Of a stretch of DNA of 64,000 nt, positions 50,870 to 63,756 are shown piece after piece. Under the pieces are notes generated by a model. It was not told the origin of the DNA. It ran no database searches and saw nothing but the letters and a program-made list of their open reading frames with translations. Origin of the DNA: Chionis minor (taxonomy: Eukaryota > Chordata > Aves > Charadriiformes > Chionididae); the NCBI GenBank assembly GCA_013398295.1, contig VZSF01003592.1:1-64000 (forward strand), written 5' to 3'. Position 1 is the first letter of the stretch. Each line of letters begins with the position of its first letter. The translations under genes were made by a program, and so were the position numbers.

Positions 50870-51058
50870 CGAAACCACCCGAAACAACCCACAAGTGTCG
50901 GAGACGTTTCCCCTCCGCCCAGCCCGACCGGCCCCGGGCACCCACCGGCTGCCGGCGCCCCCCGGTTCCCCACCGCCCCGCTCCGTCGCCGGCCCCGGGG
51001 GTCCCTCTCTCCCCCCCAGCTCCGTCCCTCCCGGCCGGGCCCGAGGGGGACCCGCGGC
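50870..51058 (-). other. PDE4B: Candidate PDE4B1 noncoding exon 1 (3' part)
   Basis: On the minus strand a donor TTTCG|GTAAGT lies at 50870/50869, at the gene-downstream edge of the CpG island, as expected for a first exon. The 5' end is probably inside or beyond the assembly gap; the right limit given is only the gap edge. A competing donor GGAG|GTAAAG lies at 50086/50085, so the exon could extend or differ. No PDE4B coding sequence is expected here. Confidence 0.4.
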
Positions 51059-51325
51059 NNNNNNNNNNNNNNNNNNNNNNNNNNNNNNNNNNNNNNNNNN
51101 NNNNNNNNNNNNNNNNNNNNNNNNNNNNNNNNNNNNNNNNNNNNNNNNNNNNNNNNNNNNNNNNNNNNNNNNNNNNNNNNNNNNNNNNNNNNNNNNNNNN
51201 NNNNNNNNNNNNNNNNNNNNNNNNNNNNNNNNNNNNNNNNNNNNNNNNNNNNNNNNNNNNNNNNNNNNNNNNNNNNNNNNNNNNNNNNNNNNNNNNNNNN
51301 NNNNNNNNNNNNNNNNNNNNNNNNN
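51059..51325. other. Assembly gap, 267 N
   Basis: Unknown bases inside the CpG island, flanked by very GC-rich sequence (CCCGAGGGGGACCCGCGGC on the left, GGCGGGGCCGGCCGGGAGGC on the right). Typical dropout of extreme GC; the true length may differ. Confidence 1.
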
Positions 51326-53059
51326 GGCGGGGCCGGCCGGGAGGCGGCGGGGCCGGCCGGGGAGGGACGGGGAGGGAAGGAAAGGGAAGGGAAGGGGAGC
51401 CGCGGCCGACCGGAGCGCTGTGAGGGGGGCGGCGGCGCCGGGGGGGCCCCTCCGGAGCCTTCGGCCCGGCCCTGCCCGGGAGCCCGGGCCCAGCAGCGCC
51501 CACCGCGGGAGCCATGAGGGAAGGTGTCGTCGTCGTCGTCCCCGTCCCCCTCCCGGCCTCCCTCAGCCGTGGGCGAATCGAGCCGGCACCCTTCGGCCTC
51601 GCTCGCCGGGTTTGGCCGCCAGCGCTGTGGGAGCAGGGCTGCGGCGGATTGCCCAGGAATAAAGCAGAAAGGCAGATTCTATCGTTGCGTCCGTGGGGGC
51701 AGAGCAGGAGGGGAGCCCACGGCTCCCGTGGCCGCCAACGGCCCGGAGCAGAGGATGCCCCAGCGCTGCCATGGTGGAGGCCCCACGGGTCCCCAGGAAG
51801 GTGGGCACGGCTGGAGCCATGCTGCCCGCAGAGCCTGCGCCCTCGTGGCTCCATGGTAAAGCCACCGGCTGGTCTCGCCATCACCGAGTCGCCCGTGCTG
51901 TGGAAGATCAGGATAACTCGTTTTACATGGTTGCGTTTCCAGTAGGAACTGCTGGTTGATCCCAATGGCGGTCCCAGCAGTCTTTGGGTGTTTGGTGTCG
52001 TCGTCAAAGGCCAAGTTTCTGGAGTAAAGATGCAAAGAACTGGGCTCACGTTTAAGTTTCTAGTCTTGACGGGTGAGGAGTTGCATTTAAAAGGGTTAAA
52101 GAACCCGCTCCGACTCCCAAAACCTCAGGACCCAGAACACAAACCCAAAATGTATTCATTAAAAAGCCTTTTGAATTAAGAGTTAAACTCGTTATTTGCG
52201 GATGACACACAGCCCCTTGATTTTTTCCGGGGATTAATGACTGTAGTCTCAGAGCTGAACAGAAGGCTGCTGTGTCGTCATTCTTGCTCAAGTACCGTCC
52301 CATAGCCAGGCGTCCCAGAGACCCCCAGTACGGACCATACCGGATCTTGATAAACCAGTCTTTATGCAGTGCACTGTCGAAGAACAATATTGAATGGAAG
52401 TTTTGTACCACGTAATCATAAGGAGGGGAAAAGATTGTCTGTACAGCTGTTCAGTGACTCTGCCATAAAGCTGAGAGTTAACAACTGCTCCGTAGATTTC
52501 GATGATGTACAGAAGTTGCCTTTTAGCACACACAAATATAAAACTGATTATCAACCAAAGTTCAGCTTTCCCCTGCCCCCAAAATACAGGCAAATTTATT
52601 TCTGTATGTGTAGTGGGAAAAAAAGTGTAAGAACGCTAATTGTTGTAATTCAAATGACCATTTTGGGTAGATTTTGGGGTATTTCCTTCATTACTTCATA
52701 CATGCAAACAAGGATACAGAGGAAAGACAGCTTCCATGAAGACATGATGCTGTACTGCCAGAATCCTTAAAGTGACTGAAAAGCATTTCTCTACAAAGTT
52801 TCGCACCATTATAACTGGCCACCTTGTTCCTTTCCTTTGCGGATAAAATACCACTCGAGGCATTTACTTTCCCAAAAAAAGGAAGATTTGCACTACTACA
52901 TTGGCCGACTCTTTCCAATGTTGTGGTTCATGTGGAACTCGGGGTGCTTGCGTTTGGGCACGGGAGCTGAACTTTGTTGTTTCACGCAAAAGCAAGACGC
53001 CTCCAGCTGAGTTTCGGCTGAAAGGGGAGATGTCACCTCGCAGAGCCACCAGCCAGGCT

Positions 53060-53356
53060 GTTGCCTCCCCAGTTCCCACGGAGGATGGCTGCTCGGCACC
53101 GTGCCGCTTCCCGAGGCAGCTCCCCAGGGACAGTTCGCCCCCGTGCGAAGCAACAGTGGCCAAAGCAGCCCGCATGGCGCTGCGTGCAGGAGCCCTGCTT
53201 GAGACGGGGCTGCCGGCCTCTGCGAGCCCTGGTGGGGACGGCACCGGAGGTCTGGAAGCGCTGGGGCGGCTTATGGCCCCGTACGCTGCCCGGCGGGGGG
53301 GGACGTGCCGATCTGCACCGATGAGGAGGCTTTCCCTGCCCCGAGCCTCACCTTAG
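53060..53356. other. Small CpG-rich patch
   Basis: About 300 bases with clearly more CpG than the surroundings, ending just before a CR1 copy. Open in one plus-strand frame, but the protein is low in features and unrecognised. It may be a minor regulatory region or a GC-biased relic. Confidence 0.35.
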
Positions 53357-53372
53357 CTAAGGAACACCTTCA

Positions 53373-53630
53373 TTTAATGGCTTTAAACTGGAAGAGGGCA
53401 GGTTTAGATTAAGCATTAGGAAGAAATTTTTGACTTTGAGGGTGGTGAGGCACTGGAACAGGTTGCCCAGAGAGGTTGTTGAGGCCCCATCCCTGGAGGT
53501 TCAAGGCCAGGCTGGATGTGGCCTTGGGCAACCTGGTCTAGTGGAGGGTGTCCCTGCCTATGGCAGGGGGGTTGGGACTTGATGATCTGCAAGGTCCCTT
53601 CCAACCTAAACCATTCGAGGATTCTGTGAT
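53373..53630 (+). mobile_element. CR1 LINE 3' fragment
   Basis: AATGGCTTTAAACTGGAAGA, GGTTGCCCAGAGAGG, CAACCTGGTCTAGTGGAGG and GATGATCTGCAAGGTCCCTT, with tail ATTCGAGGATTCTGTGAT. Same subfamily as the 10.9 kb copy, 5'-truncated. Confidence 0.95.
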
Positions 53631-56600
53631 TTTTGTCGTGTGAAGGATGTGCTTTTGGGAAAGAATAAGGCACGCTGGTCCCAGTTGGCTCCAAAAGAAG
53701 CAAGCGCGGCCAGCACTACACCTGGTCTGACCTTCTGTACTTCCTCGGTATCGTGTATTTGACTCAAACTTATCTCCCAAAGTCGCCCAGCCCAGGTCAG
53801 AAGACAGGACAAAGTCACCGCTTAGTGGTCTGGTCCTCCGGTTGCTCACTGACACCAATCAAATAGGTACGTAACGCTCCGATTTGAACTTGTCAGCCTT
53901 CAGCTTTCAAACAGTGCTTCTTACGCCCTCCCCTGCTAAACTGAAAGCATACAGTATTTTACATGCTAATCAAGCCACTGCTTAATCCACTTCTTGATAA
54001 GCAAAGTATATCAAACTCGTCAAATTCATTATACATGGCATTTTCTTCACTCTTCAAATGTTTTTTGCCATTTTTTTTCTAGGCCTCTCAAAACACGCCA
54101 GTACTTTTTACAAAATTTGGGCTGCACACCCAGTTGTAGCATTTCCATAGCTTGCGGGAGCACGGAGTAAGCAGCAAGATGAATTCTCTCCCCCCCCAAT
54201 ATGCTGCCTTGTAAGAGAGAGCCATGCGCATGTAAGGAACGTGATGATGAGTTTGATGTGCAAGGGTGTCAAACTTTGTGAAACTCTACAGCAAGGCTGA
54301 CGCTGAGGGTTCAGCAACCCTTCCCTAGAGTCTGGATTTAATCTGGGTGGTTTAGGTCCAGGCAAATCCTTGATTGTTGGGTATGGAGTGTTGAGGAGAG
54401 TTGTTTCTTAACTGTAAGCACTGAACATACCTAAGCTACAGCAGGACACAAAATTCTCTAACAGCTAAAAGAAACCTTTATCTTCCAGACTGTAAGACCA
54501 GGAAAATTGAAATATTGCTCTTAGTCCCCCACAGCCTTCAGGCAGCCCATACCATCTTTTAACTCCCTGGCAATGAGAAATATCAGTAATCCTGATTCAG
54601 TCAACAATTCATGAACGCTGACGAAGTTCCAAAGCCTAATAGCGGTGCTTCACCCTGGTGCGAGGGGGACCCGGTTGTCACTGCTGCATGTTCGTTTGCA
54701 GCAGCAGCCTCAAATGATCCTCCTGTCGTCCCCACTCGGGCTTTCTGACGTCCTGTCGGAAACTTGAATACTGATAGCAGAGGCTGATACAGGGAGGATG
54801 AAATTAAGAAACTCCTTAGAGCTCATGCTGTGATCGTATCACAGGCTGCATTATTCTTATCTTCCTCCGCTGGATCTGCCAAGTCAACTTCAAGAAGTCG
54901 TCCACGGCATTAAGATATTCCACCGACCCCGAGTGCTCCTCATCTGCGCTAGAACTGAATACTGAAAGCTGCACAGCTTCCTGTTCGCACACTGCTGTAC
55001 TAATATTTACCAAGTACCATTCATAGGCGCATTTTTTTCCTTATCAAGAAGCTCTAAACATCCTGAGGGACGTAATATCCATAAGTCTGGCTGATATCCT
55101 GCCAGCCTTGTGAAAAGGTGATAAGTGACTTAGACTGGCCAATACCGTATGATCAATGCCGTCGTCATTCCCCACAGACATCTATTTAACTCTCACACAG
55201 GCTGTAGTCAGGCAAATCCTGAAGATTATTCCCACTTGTGGCGCATCGGGTTATCTGTTCACGGCTGAACCTCCCCGTTCCGGCGAGAGAGAGTCCACAG
55301 AGGAGCTGCCAAGGGCCACCTCGGAGCGCGTCTCTCTGCAGCTACGATCCACAGCTCAGCACAAACCCAGGCCAAGGCACAGAGATGAAAGACTTTTACT
55401 GCAGTGATGAATTGGTCTCCTCCTCGCAGAAGGTAGGAGGGAGGCATCTGTTTTCATTCTCCAGAGTCGCTTCACGCTTAAACTTTTGACCCCCAGGATC
55501 CCACTGCCTTCCATACAGGAACTGGCAGGATAACACGCTACCAGGCTTTGAATGCTTCCTGAAGGGAGACATGGATTTCACAGCAATGGGACCGTGGTCC
55601 TCCACTGCCAGACTTTAAAAGGACACTTTCAAGGTGCCGTACCAGCGAGTGGACGGGCAATGATGGCAAACGCTCAGACGCCAGCGATGGGGAGATGAGG
55701 CGCAACGGTCGGTTCAGTGGTAACCGGGGTGGGTTCGGGTGCCTTGCTGACCCTGAGCTCTCCCCAGGCTCAGTAGTGCTTTTCCTCGTCTCCCGCTGAC
55801 TTTGTACCATTTCCGTCCCATTCTGGCATGTGACTTCACGGCAATTATTCCTGCCTTTGCCACCTCTCAGTTGAAGTGCAGCAGTGTGGTCAGCTGGGAA
55901 GGAAGCTCGCGGCACTTCAGAAACCCCAGCAATGTACACAAGGCGTTGCAGAACGTCATCTCCACAGCACCAGTAACCATACTGGACTCGAGTTCCCAAC
56001 AAAACAAACCCAGTGCAGGGTTCTCACCTTCCTAATCCTCCGTGCTGCGAGTCCACCAGAGCCAAAATGCTGCTCAGTTGGATGAAGAATATTGCTGACA
56101 CCTTTATTGCTGCCGGTCGGTGGAGGGATGGTTTGGCTTCGTGGCCAAAAAGTAGAATTGTCTCAGGATTAAATCTGAGGATATGAAATGAACCGAGAAG
56201 TAAGTATCATTAATAAATGGCTCGCCGATGGTTCTATGTGAAGTATGCATTTCTTAGGCGGTGCTTTCTCTACTATAAAAAAATAAAGCAATGTATATTT
56301 AAAGAGGATGGGGGAAAAGACCCGTTTACCAAAATAGGACAGTATTGCATCCGTATTTTTTTTCCTGAGGAGACTGAGAGAAAAAAAAAATAACCTGGCA
56401 GATGTTAGTCATTTTGCTTAATGCACTCGGATGCTTTGGCGATAAATGTGGTAGGAGAGCTTGTGCAGAATAGAATAAACGGCTTCAGTGAGGTACTGTC
56501 AAAACAGTAAAAAGAAGATATGTTTCCTATTAAAATAGAAAGGGAGTAAAAGCAAATGTGTTTTGAATGAGGATGGCTGATATTAGCAATGCTAAAAATA

Positions 56601-58480
56601 AGGGGAAGCGAAGGGGAACACAGCCCTTACTCCACTGCCAAAAGAAAAAGGAAAATTTCTCTCTCTAAGGTGAAATTACGTCCCCCCCCGGTCTCTTCTT
56701 TGCTGGTGTTGCACCATGAAGGACATCCCCGGCAGAAGGGTCTCCTGGTTCCTACACGTTTCACCGCTCCCCCAGCAGGTGGCACAGCCCCGGGTCTTCC
56801 ACGGAGGAGACGGTTCCTGTTTTGTGGTATTTTGCACAATCTTCTGCCTTTGTTCTTAGTTTGTTCTCACCCCCTCCCCTATTCTTCTTTTCAGAGGGGC
56901 TCAGAAGGAGATTTCTAGGTAGCGCCAACACCAAACGGAGAAGACAGCCAGGACCCCCCCCCATTCTCTTCTTTCCTCTGTGCCCTCAGCTCATGTAACC
57001 CAAATGGCTTCGTCTCCTCTCCTCTTCCATAAAGGCCCTGGAACCGGAAACGGGAATTCAGGTGAAAGCTGCTGGGAGGCTGCAGACTGCTGGGAGATTA
57101 ATAGGACAGAATGGAAATAGAGGCAGGAAACAAATACCCCGAATACTCTAAGAGATCCATGAATTAATTCATTGGGCAGAATTAATGAACGTTTGTGCTC
57201 CCACCTCTGTCTTTCCAGTGCAGCTGGAACAGCTGAAGAAGCTCATATCCCTCAAATAGAGGACAGTTAAATGGGATATAACAGATCTGACTGTGCTCCC
57301 GTGGCCAGGCAATGAAACTCGCCCTCCACGTTTACTACCAGAAGTAGGAGAATTGTTGCTTTTGCTTTCAAGAGCTGCGAGCGGACAGACAGCAAAGAGG
57401 GAGAAGGTGCGGGGCAGGCACTCCATCCCTACTTCGCTTCCTTCTAGTTGTCTTAGAAACCTAATTGTGAGGAATGCACGGAACTGTTAGCTGTGCTGTG
57501 AAGGATGCGCTTCGTAGCCCTTCAAAAGTTCATTTGGGAGGCTGTTAATAAGTCGTCTTACTCTCACGAATGGATAAGACTGCTATGGATTCCCAAATCA
57601 TGCATGTAAACGGATAAATACAGCGATCCAGGCAGCCCCTCCGCCCAACAGACTAGCTTCCCTAGGAAAGATCAGCTAGCTTTCCCTATGAAAAGGGCAG
57701 TAGCTTACTACACAAAGTCTATTAATTTTTAAATCTTCTAAAAGGCAATGTAGTTTTTAAACATAGCCTCCTTGTATGCAGCCCTAAAGCAAAGCCGGGG
57801 ATGGGATGCAACCACCAGAATGTCTCATTTATAAACCAGCCCGTGGGTGTAGCTCGCAGCAGTCAGGATGTTGGGAGACGGGAAGCAGTGGTGGTGTGGA
57901 AGGTTTTGTCAGAGTCTAAAGCCAATGAGGATAATTCCATGGATGGTTTCACCTTCTGAAATAAGTTTGAAAACCAGAATGTTTTGGTTAAAGACAACAA
58001 CATTCCAGTGTAACATTACAGCACTTCCTGGGACGCGAGGCTGAGGTGGCTCAGGCTCCCATTTTGCTCTGTAGACTGGGCTCCAAGAGGGAGGCTGGGC
58101 ATCCAGGGATTCCTTAGCCCTGGGGCATCCTCACAGACAGCTGGGAAGCGCTGGATGCCCTGTAAAATATACGTAACAGAGCAGAAAAAAATACCAGCAG
58201 GAAGGTGGATTATTTTGTGGCCTGTTTTGGAAAAGCTGCGTGTTCCTTTGGTTGAGTTCAAGGTTCAGCATCTTTCACAACGGGCCTGAAAGGTGCCACC
58301 TGAACCCCTGTCCCCGCGGGATCGGTTTTTAGCAGGGAGGACAGGCGAAGACTGGTTTTTTCAGGCAAAATATTGAGAAAGGAAGAAGCTTATGTCACTG
58401 AGGTGGTGTGGTGTAGCCTCTCCGCAGCGTGGCTGTGAACCGATGGGTACGTGCACTTCCCTCCTCCTCCTCCCCCTCAG

Positions 58481-58621
58481 CCAGCCAGGATTAATTGACA
58501 GGGCCGTCAGACGGAGCTGATTCATACGACCGAAGCTTTTACGAATATCTAAATCCCGGAGCGGGTCAAAGTGGAAAGCGGTGGTCAGGGTCACAGCTGA
58601 CTCTTGCAGAGAAACCTGTCG
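58481..58621 (+). other. Candidate noncoding exon (splice-site pair only)
   Basis: A strong polypyrimidine acceptor (CCCTCCTCCTCCTCCCCCTCAG, AG at 58479-58480) and a good donor (TGTCG|GTGAGT, intron from 58622) bound 141 bases on the plus strand. All three frames have stops within the first 40 bases, so it could only be a noncoding or 5'-UTR exon of a divergent transcript. Support is limited to the two signals. Confidence 0.2.
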
Positions 58622-59265
58622 GTGAGTAATTCCAGTCCTCGCAGTGAGGCCGCGCTGGCTGGCAGCCTAAAACCCGAGCACTGATGCATCCAAGCCCGGT
58701 TTATAAAACTGTAGGAGGGAGGCCTGGTCTGTTGGCTGGATGTTGATGAATTCTGTGAAAAAATAGCCGCTAAGAATATTTGTCAGTTCTTGTCTTGCAT
58801 AACAGCTAAGGCTGGGAGGTCCTTGTATTTTATGAAGGAACCGGCTAAAGTTCCACCTAATAAATTGATCTGATCACACGTGATACATGTAACATACAAG
58901 AAATTAAGTCCTGACATTAAAACGAGCATTCTTCACGCGGTGGGAAACGTTTGGTTTTGTGAAGTGCCAGCAATCCAGCCACTTGATTTAATTAAACATT
59001 AATATTTCACATAGACTGGGAAAATAGGTTTACTTTGAAACAAATATTAAGCCCTCAACACTACTATGAAACACAGGTTTAAGATCATTTATCCTTAACA
59101 GATAGTTACAAGCACAAATGTCAGTGAAGTTTCGACCCATTCTCTCAGTGGGCCTTTCTCTTCCCACATCAGTTGTGGGAATCCCAGGTGATGATTCCTG
59201 CACGGCCCATTCTCCATAGAGGAAAACAACGCTTTCGCAAATTATTCCTTAAACTTGTGCCACTG

Positions 59266-59387
59266 TCCAAACCCAAGCGGACGCAGTCCTGGGCAGCCTG
59301 CCCTAGCTGCCCCTGCTTTGAGCAGGGCGTTGGACTACTCCATCTCCACTCCTTCCAGTCCCTTCCCACCCCTGTTATTCCATGACT
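59266..59387 (+). mobile_element. CR1 LINE 3' end, truncated
   Basis: CGCAGTCCTGGGCAGCCTGC, GCTTTGAGCAGGGCGTTGGA and TCCTTCCAGTCCCTTCCCA are the diverged CR1 end, with a reduced tail ATTCCATGA. Confidence 0.85.
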
Positions 59388-62039
59388 GTTCACGCAGTAG
59401 TTTTTCTGGCAGGATAATTGCAAATCGCCAACCCAAACTGGATATCTGCTCATCCAAATGATCTATTCTGCATACCATTTCCTTACAGCTGCTTCGGAGA
59501 AATCATTTTAAGTGATCTAAAAAAACCCCAGCTATCACATTTTATGAGATTTATGCCTGTTCTGTTCTAACATGGACCTCACTACCTCACCGCTCCTCCA
59601 GGCAGATTTCCAAGCCTCTGTCCTGAGGTTCCGGGGACAGTGGTGCTCTGGCTGGGTCAGGTCCAGGGACAGTAACTGCGGGAGACGCATCCCGATGATT
59701 CCTGGGCAGGTCCGTAGTGCGGAGACAGGCCTGAGGTGAGGCCAACCCACAGGCTGGGATCAACAGGGTCCGTGGCCGTGGAGAGCTGGGATGGAGCCAC
59801 GGGCAAGTGCTCCTCCATCATAGCCTGGGGGGGCGCTGGGGGCCCGGGGCTGGGCTGAAACGGAGCCCCCAGGCAGGGATGTGGATGGAGGCCTCGGGTG
59901 AGGTTGGCCAGGGGTCTCCTTTCCACTTCTCCCAGGGGGGTTGTGAAGTCATTCACTCTCTTTTGCTGCCAGGAAAAATGACAAGAGCCGCATCAGGGTC
60001 ACTCTCTACCACAGGCACAAGGCACAGGCAGCGCTCTCATCCCATCGTTCGCACTGCTGCTTCCCCAGACATTGCCCTCCTCTCGCTGGTCTTCATCTGC
60101 CGGTCTGAGCCCAGACAAACGTCCCTAAACTGGCCCCTGCCTCTTCGTGGTGGAAGTCCATAAGGCGCCTTGGTGCCAGGTTCCTCCTACCACTCCACAC
60201 TTCTTGCCACAGCTCCCAACGTGTTTTGCTCATCCCGGGAGAGCGGACGGCTCCGAATGGCCTGGCAGGGGCTACGGTCAGATTTGTACATGGCAGCGTT
60301 TTCCCTGAGGTAAATCCAGCAGCAGGGTGAAGGTGTCTCTTCACGCTGGCTATTAGCGCTCCCGTGCTTCCCCTCCCTTTTTCCAGTTCTTCATCTTGAC
60401 TGATGCCATCATTCTCCTCGGGAATCACAGGCTTTCCAGGATTTGAGCCAACCTTCCGCTTTTCCTCTTCCAGGTCACTATATGTCGTAAACAGGGCACA
60501 GAGCAGTCGTAGCAGCTGCTGTGACCCGTGTCCTCCGGCTGGCTCCGGCTGCACGCAGGCTGCCAGCACCCATTGCCGTGTACGACGTTCTTTACGAGGT
60601 GCCTTTCTTTGCTCCTGTTCCGTAGCTGGTCTCCAGCTCGCTCTGCAGCACCAGGTTTTGTTGCCGTTGCCTGCACACACACGCAAACTCCCAAATCCAG
60701 CGAGCAGCCCAGGCGAGCTGCACCTCATCCACAGACATCGGACGCCCTCAATAACCCCCAGCCACCGGCAGAAGGAGCCTTCCAAAGAGAAGGTCTTACT
60801 CAGCTTTCTCGTTTGCACCTGGGTTTTTCACTAGATTTAGAAAATCGTGTCCAAAAAAATGTGTCTAATTGTGAGTCAGGGTACAACGCCACTAACAGAA
60901 CCCATTTCACAAAGCAACTAATTTACTAGGCTCAGCTAATTAACATCAGCTCTCTAAAAGCAAACCAAAGCAGCAGCCAGTTAGATTTTACATTCTAACC
61001 CGGCGATTTTTTTTTTTTTGGAGTGTGAAAAAGGATCTCAAATTGGCAAGAAAAGTCCCACTGTCTTTCACACACCACATTTTGCCTACAAAAAACAGAG
61101 CAAATTTTTAAACCAGGAAAACCCTTTATGTTTTAGCCTGACGGTAACTGATCCAACACAAAGAAGACGGAAGAAAACAAGATGAAATAAACAACAGCTG
61201 CTGAGAGCACCGAATGTCAGCTGCATTCTCCGACCACTTCAATGCAGCCGAGACAAGATTCAGGTTGTGACCTGAGTGGCGTGTATGAAACTCAATTCTA
61301 ATGATTTGTTTTGCCGACACACACGGCAGCAGCGGAAATATTTGCTCGCTGAAGCCCCCCTGTGTTTTTCCGCAGGCTGGGCAGGAGCAGAGAGTGCTAA
61401 ATACGGGGCCAGCTGGTTTGTGTCTGCTGGTGATGGAGGCCTTGAGCAACGGGTGCTGAAGGTGCGTGGTCAGCTTGGAAAATGTGGGGCAATGTCTGTG
61501 CTTCCAAACCCACGCGATCCGAATCATCCTGAAAGCAGGATTTTTCCTTCCTTTGCTCCTTACAGCCTGGGGGGTGGCTGTGAAGAGCTCGTTTCTTGCT
61601 GGCATTTGGCCCTTCTCACCTGCCGCGGACACTGACACTAACCTGGCTTGTGTTTCTGGCCGCTGGCACCACGCGCGGTGGTTCTGGGAAGCACCCTCAA
61701 GGTGTCACAAAGCAGCTCTTGCACTGAAATCGGTCTTCAGACGCGCTGAATTTCGATCCCAGCAAAAGCTGGCGCAGTTTTAACCTGGCTAATGCGACAA
61801 CGTGGGAGCGGCTGCTTCAGGTAGATAGCTCCACGTGGCTGGAGAGCAATCTGTTAAACCCCGGCAGGAAATTGGATGTTACTCATCGCAGGGTGATAAG
61901 GACAGGCTCCTAATGCAACATCTCTTTTCATATCCAGCTGATCATAGAAAGCACAAAAGGGAGCTGCAGTTGCAACTAAAACGTCGCCTGTATTTCCGGA
62001 GCGCATTTCAAAATCCTACGGATTGAAAACAAGAAGGCC

Positions 62040-62290
62040 AGCGAGCGTCCCCCGGGTTAGACAGAGTTGTAGGAAGAAATCTCTCCATAGCCATCTCTCC
62101 CCTGCTCCGGCCAGCGGAGACGGCCCGGCTGTGTGGGAGGGTGCGTGGGAAAGGGAGCGTGGGCCGGAGCCCCGGAGCAGGGCAGGGCCCGGCACCCTCC
62201 CGCTCCCAGGGCTGCAGAGCCGGTCGCTCCCCGCTGAGGAGCTTCAGCTGGTGTTGGCATGACCACGCAACGGAAAGCAGAGGGATGGCA
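62040..62290. other. Small CpG-rich patch
   Basis: GC-rich with repeated CCGG/GGAGC words, e.g. GGGCCGGAGCCCCGGAGCAG. No gene recognised; open frames in several directions reflect base composition. Confidence 0.3.
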
Positions 62291-63756
62291 AGCTGCTCCA
62301 GCAAAACAGCAGCAGGTCTCTGCAACTGGCTTTTGCCATTAGGCAGGCAGAAGGCTAAATAATGATTTCACTGCCAGGCTCTTCTGGCCCAGATCTTTAA
62401 TCATCATTTGAAGCTGGAAATACATCTCCGAGTGTTTCTTTCCAGCACAAGTTCCAGCCTGCGCTGTGTCTCCTGCCCACCCAATGTATAAGGCTCCCAG
62501 CGCTGCCTTGCCAGCCTTGATTTGGGAGAATTACCAGCGAGGTCTGTTCCTTGGCTTTCCCGTCACATCCGTTCTTCCTCACAAAGTGACATCGCTGACG
62601 CTCCCTTGGTTTCACCATTGGAACGAGTTTCTCTGCTGAGCAGCAGCTTTGTAGAAGTAGCACGGGCACATTTTGCGTTTGCCCTCTGTCCTTAACGCCG
62701 TGCTCAGGTTTAAGGACGTAAGTGGGTGTTTTGAAAGCCATTTGCAGGGGTAGGAAATGAGCTTCAGCCGCCCTGAGAAAGGACCCATCTAGGACTATGC
62801 AAAGAGACGCGGCGTGTTGCTGGTGGTAGGAAAGGCAAGACAAGACACTCTAATTACAGCTGAAATACACACAGAACTGTGCACCGCCGTGACCTTTACC
62901 GTGCACAGGCTCCACGCAGCCCAGGGACCGCGCTGTCCAAGGCTTTTCATCAACCTTAAAAGCCCCCCCAGGATCTCCTTTCCTCCATCGCTCTTCATCA
63001 TTTGTTTTTCCATTCATTCCCCAGCAGCAGGGCACCGCATTATTTCATAAGCCATCAAGACTGATTTTCAGATCTCCTAGTGAGAGTTTCTCAGTGCCTT
63101 TCCTTGCTTTGCTGATGGCAGCGCTTGCGTAAGAAGCTCCTGATGGGTAGTAATTAATTAGAGTCTCACCCAGACAATTCACTTTTCTTTTGTTCAGGAT
63201 AATTAGCAAACAGAATGACACCTGCCAAAACCAAGTGGTTTTCCATCCACGAGGGTGCTGCATATTTTCCCTTTGGCTCTTCTTGAAAGGAAATTATTGG
63301 TGCGGGTCCTTTTGCTTTTCCTGGGACAGCGTGCCAGCGGCACGGCACGGCGCTCCGTTGCGAGCCACGGCGCTGCCGCCCAGCCTGTGCGAACGGCAGC
63401 GTCCGGCCACTGGGTCAAGTGCTGAGATCTCACTGCCGGGAAAATCTGTACGTACAGCAGGGCCTGTGGATTTCGCTCGGGCCTTGACAAAATGAGTTCC
63501 CGTTGCTTTCCCAGCAGTAGGAAGACTGGAGGATTGGGATCCTTCCTCTTACAGAAGTTCACACCAGAAACCTGCATCTTAATTACTTGTTCTGAAGTAG
63601 AGAATACATAAACTGGAATATCCACAGCAAAATCACAGTCTGGGTAACTAGTAGAAGCATTTATTGCTCGCTTCTGCATTTTTAAATCATCTCCCTCAAC
63701 CCGCTGGCAGCGCTCTGAACGCAGCCCAGCGTGCTGCGGGGCTTCCTTTTACTTCG

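Larger units (their letters stand above)
50380..51870. promoter_or_regulatory. PDE4B: CpG island, presumed PDE4B1 promoter and noncoding first exon
   Basis: By far the most CpG-dense part of the window, with many GGCGGGG and CCGCCC (Sp1-type) words and runs of G on both strands, including a 16-base direct repeat GCGGGGCCGGCCGGGA/G beside the gap. It lies upstream of the PDE4B1 coding exons in the right orientation. Long open frames through it are an effect of GC richness and of the Ns. Whether it also drives a plus-strand transcript cannot be told. Confidence 0.7.

Noticed and set aside
51514..51945. 143-codon plus-strand frame starting MREGVVVVV with a fair start context
   Set aside because: Low-complexity GC-rich sequence with no recognisable family and no strong donor; both strands are open here because of base composition.
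50826..52049. 407-codon minus-strand open frame through the CpG island
   Set aside because: It is kept open by 267 Ns and by extreme GC, which is poor in stop codons; no part resembles a known protein and the PDE4B1 start is 26 kb downstream.
60093..60818. 241-codon minus-strand open frame
   Set aside because: No recognised domain, overlapping frames open on the other strand, GC-rich local composition, no convincing splice structure; not LEPR as far as I can tell.
63203..63679. 158-codon minus frame
   Set aside because: No similarity recognised and no splice or promoter context; probably chance.
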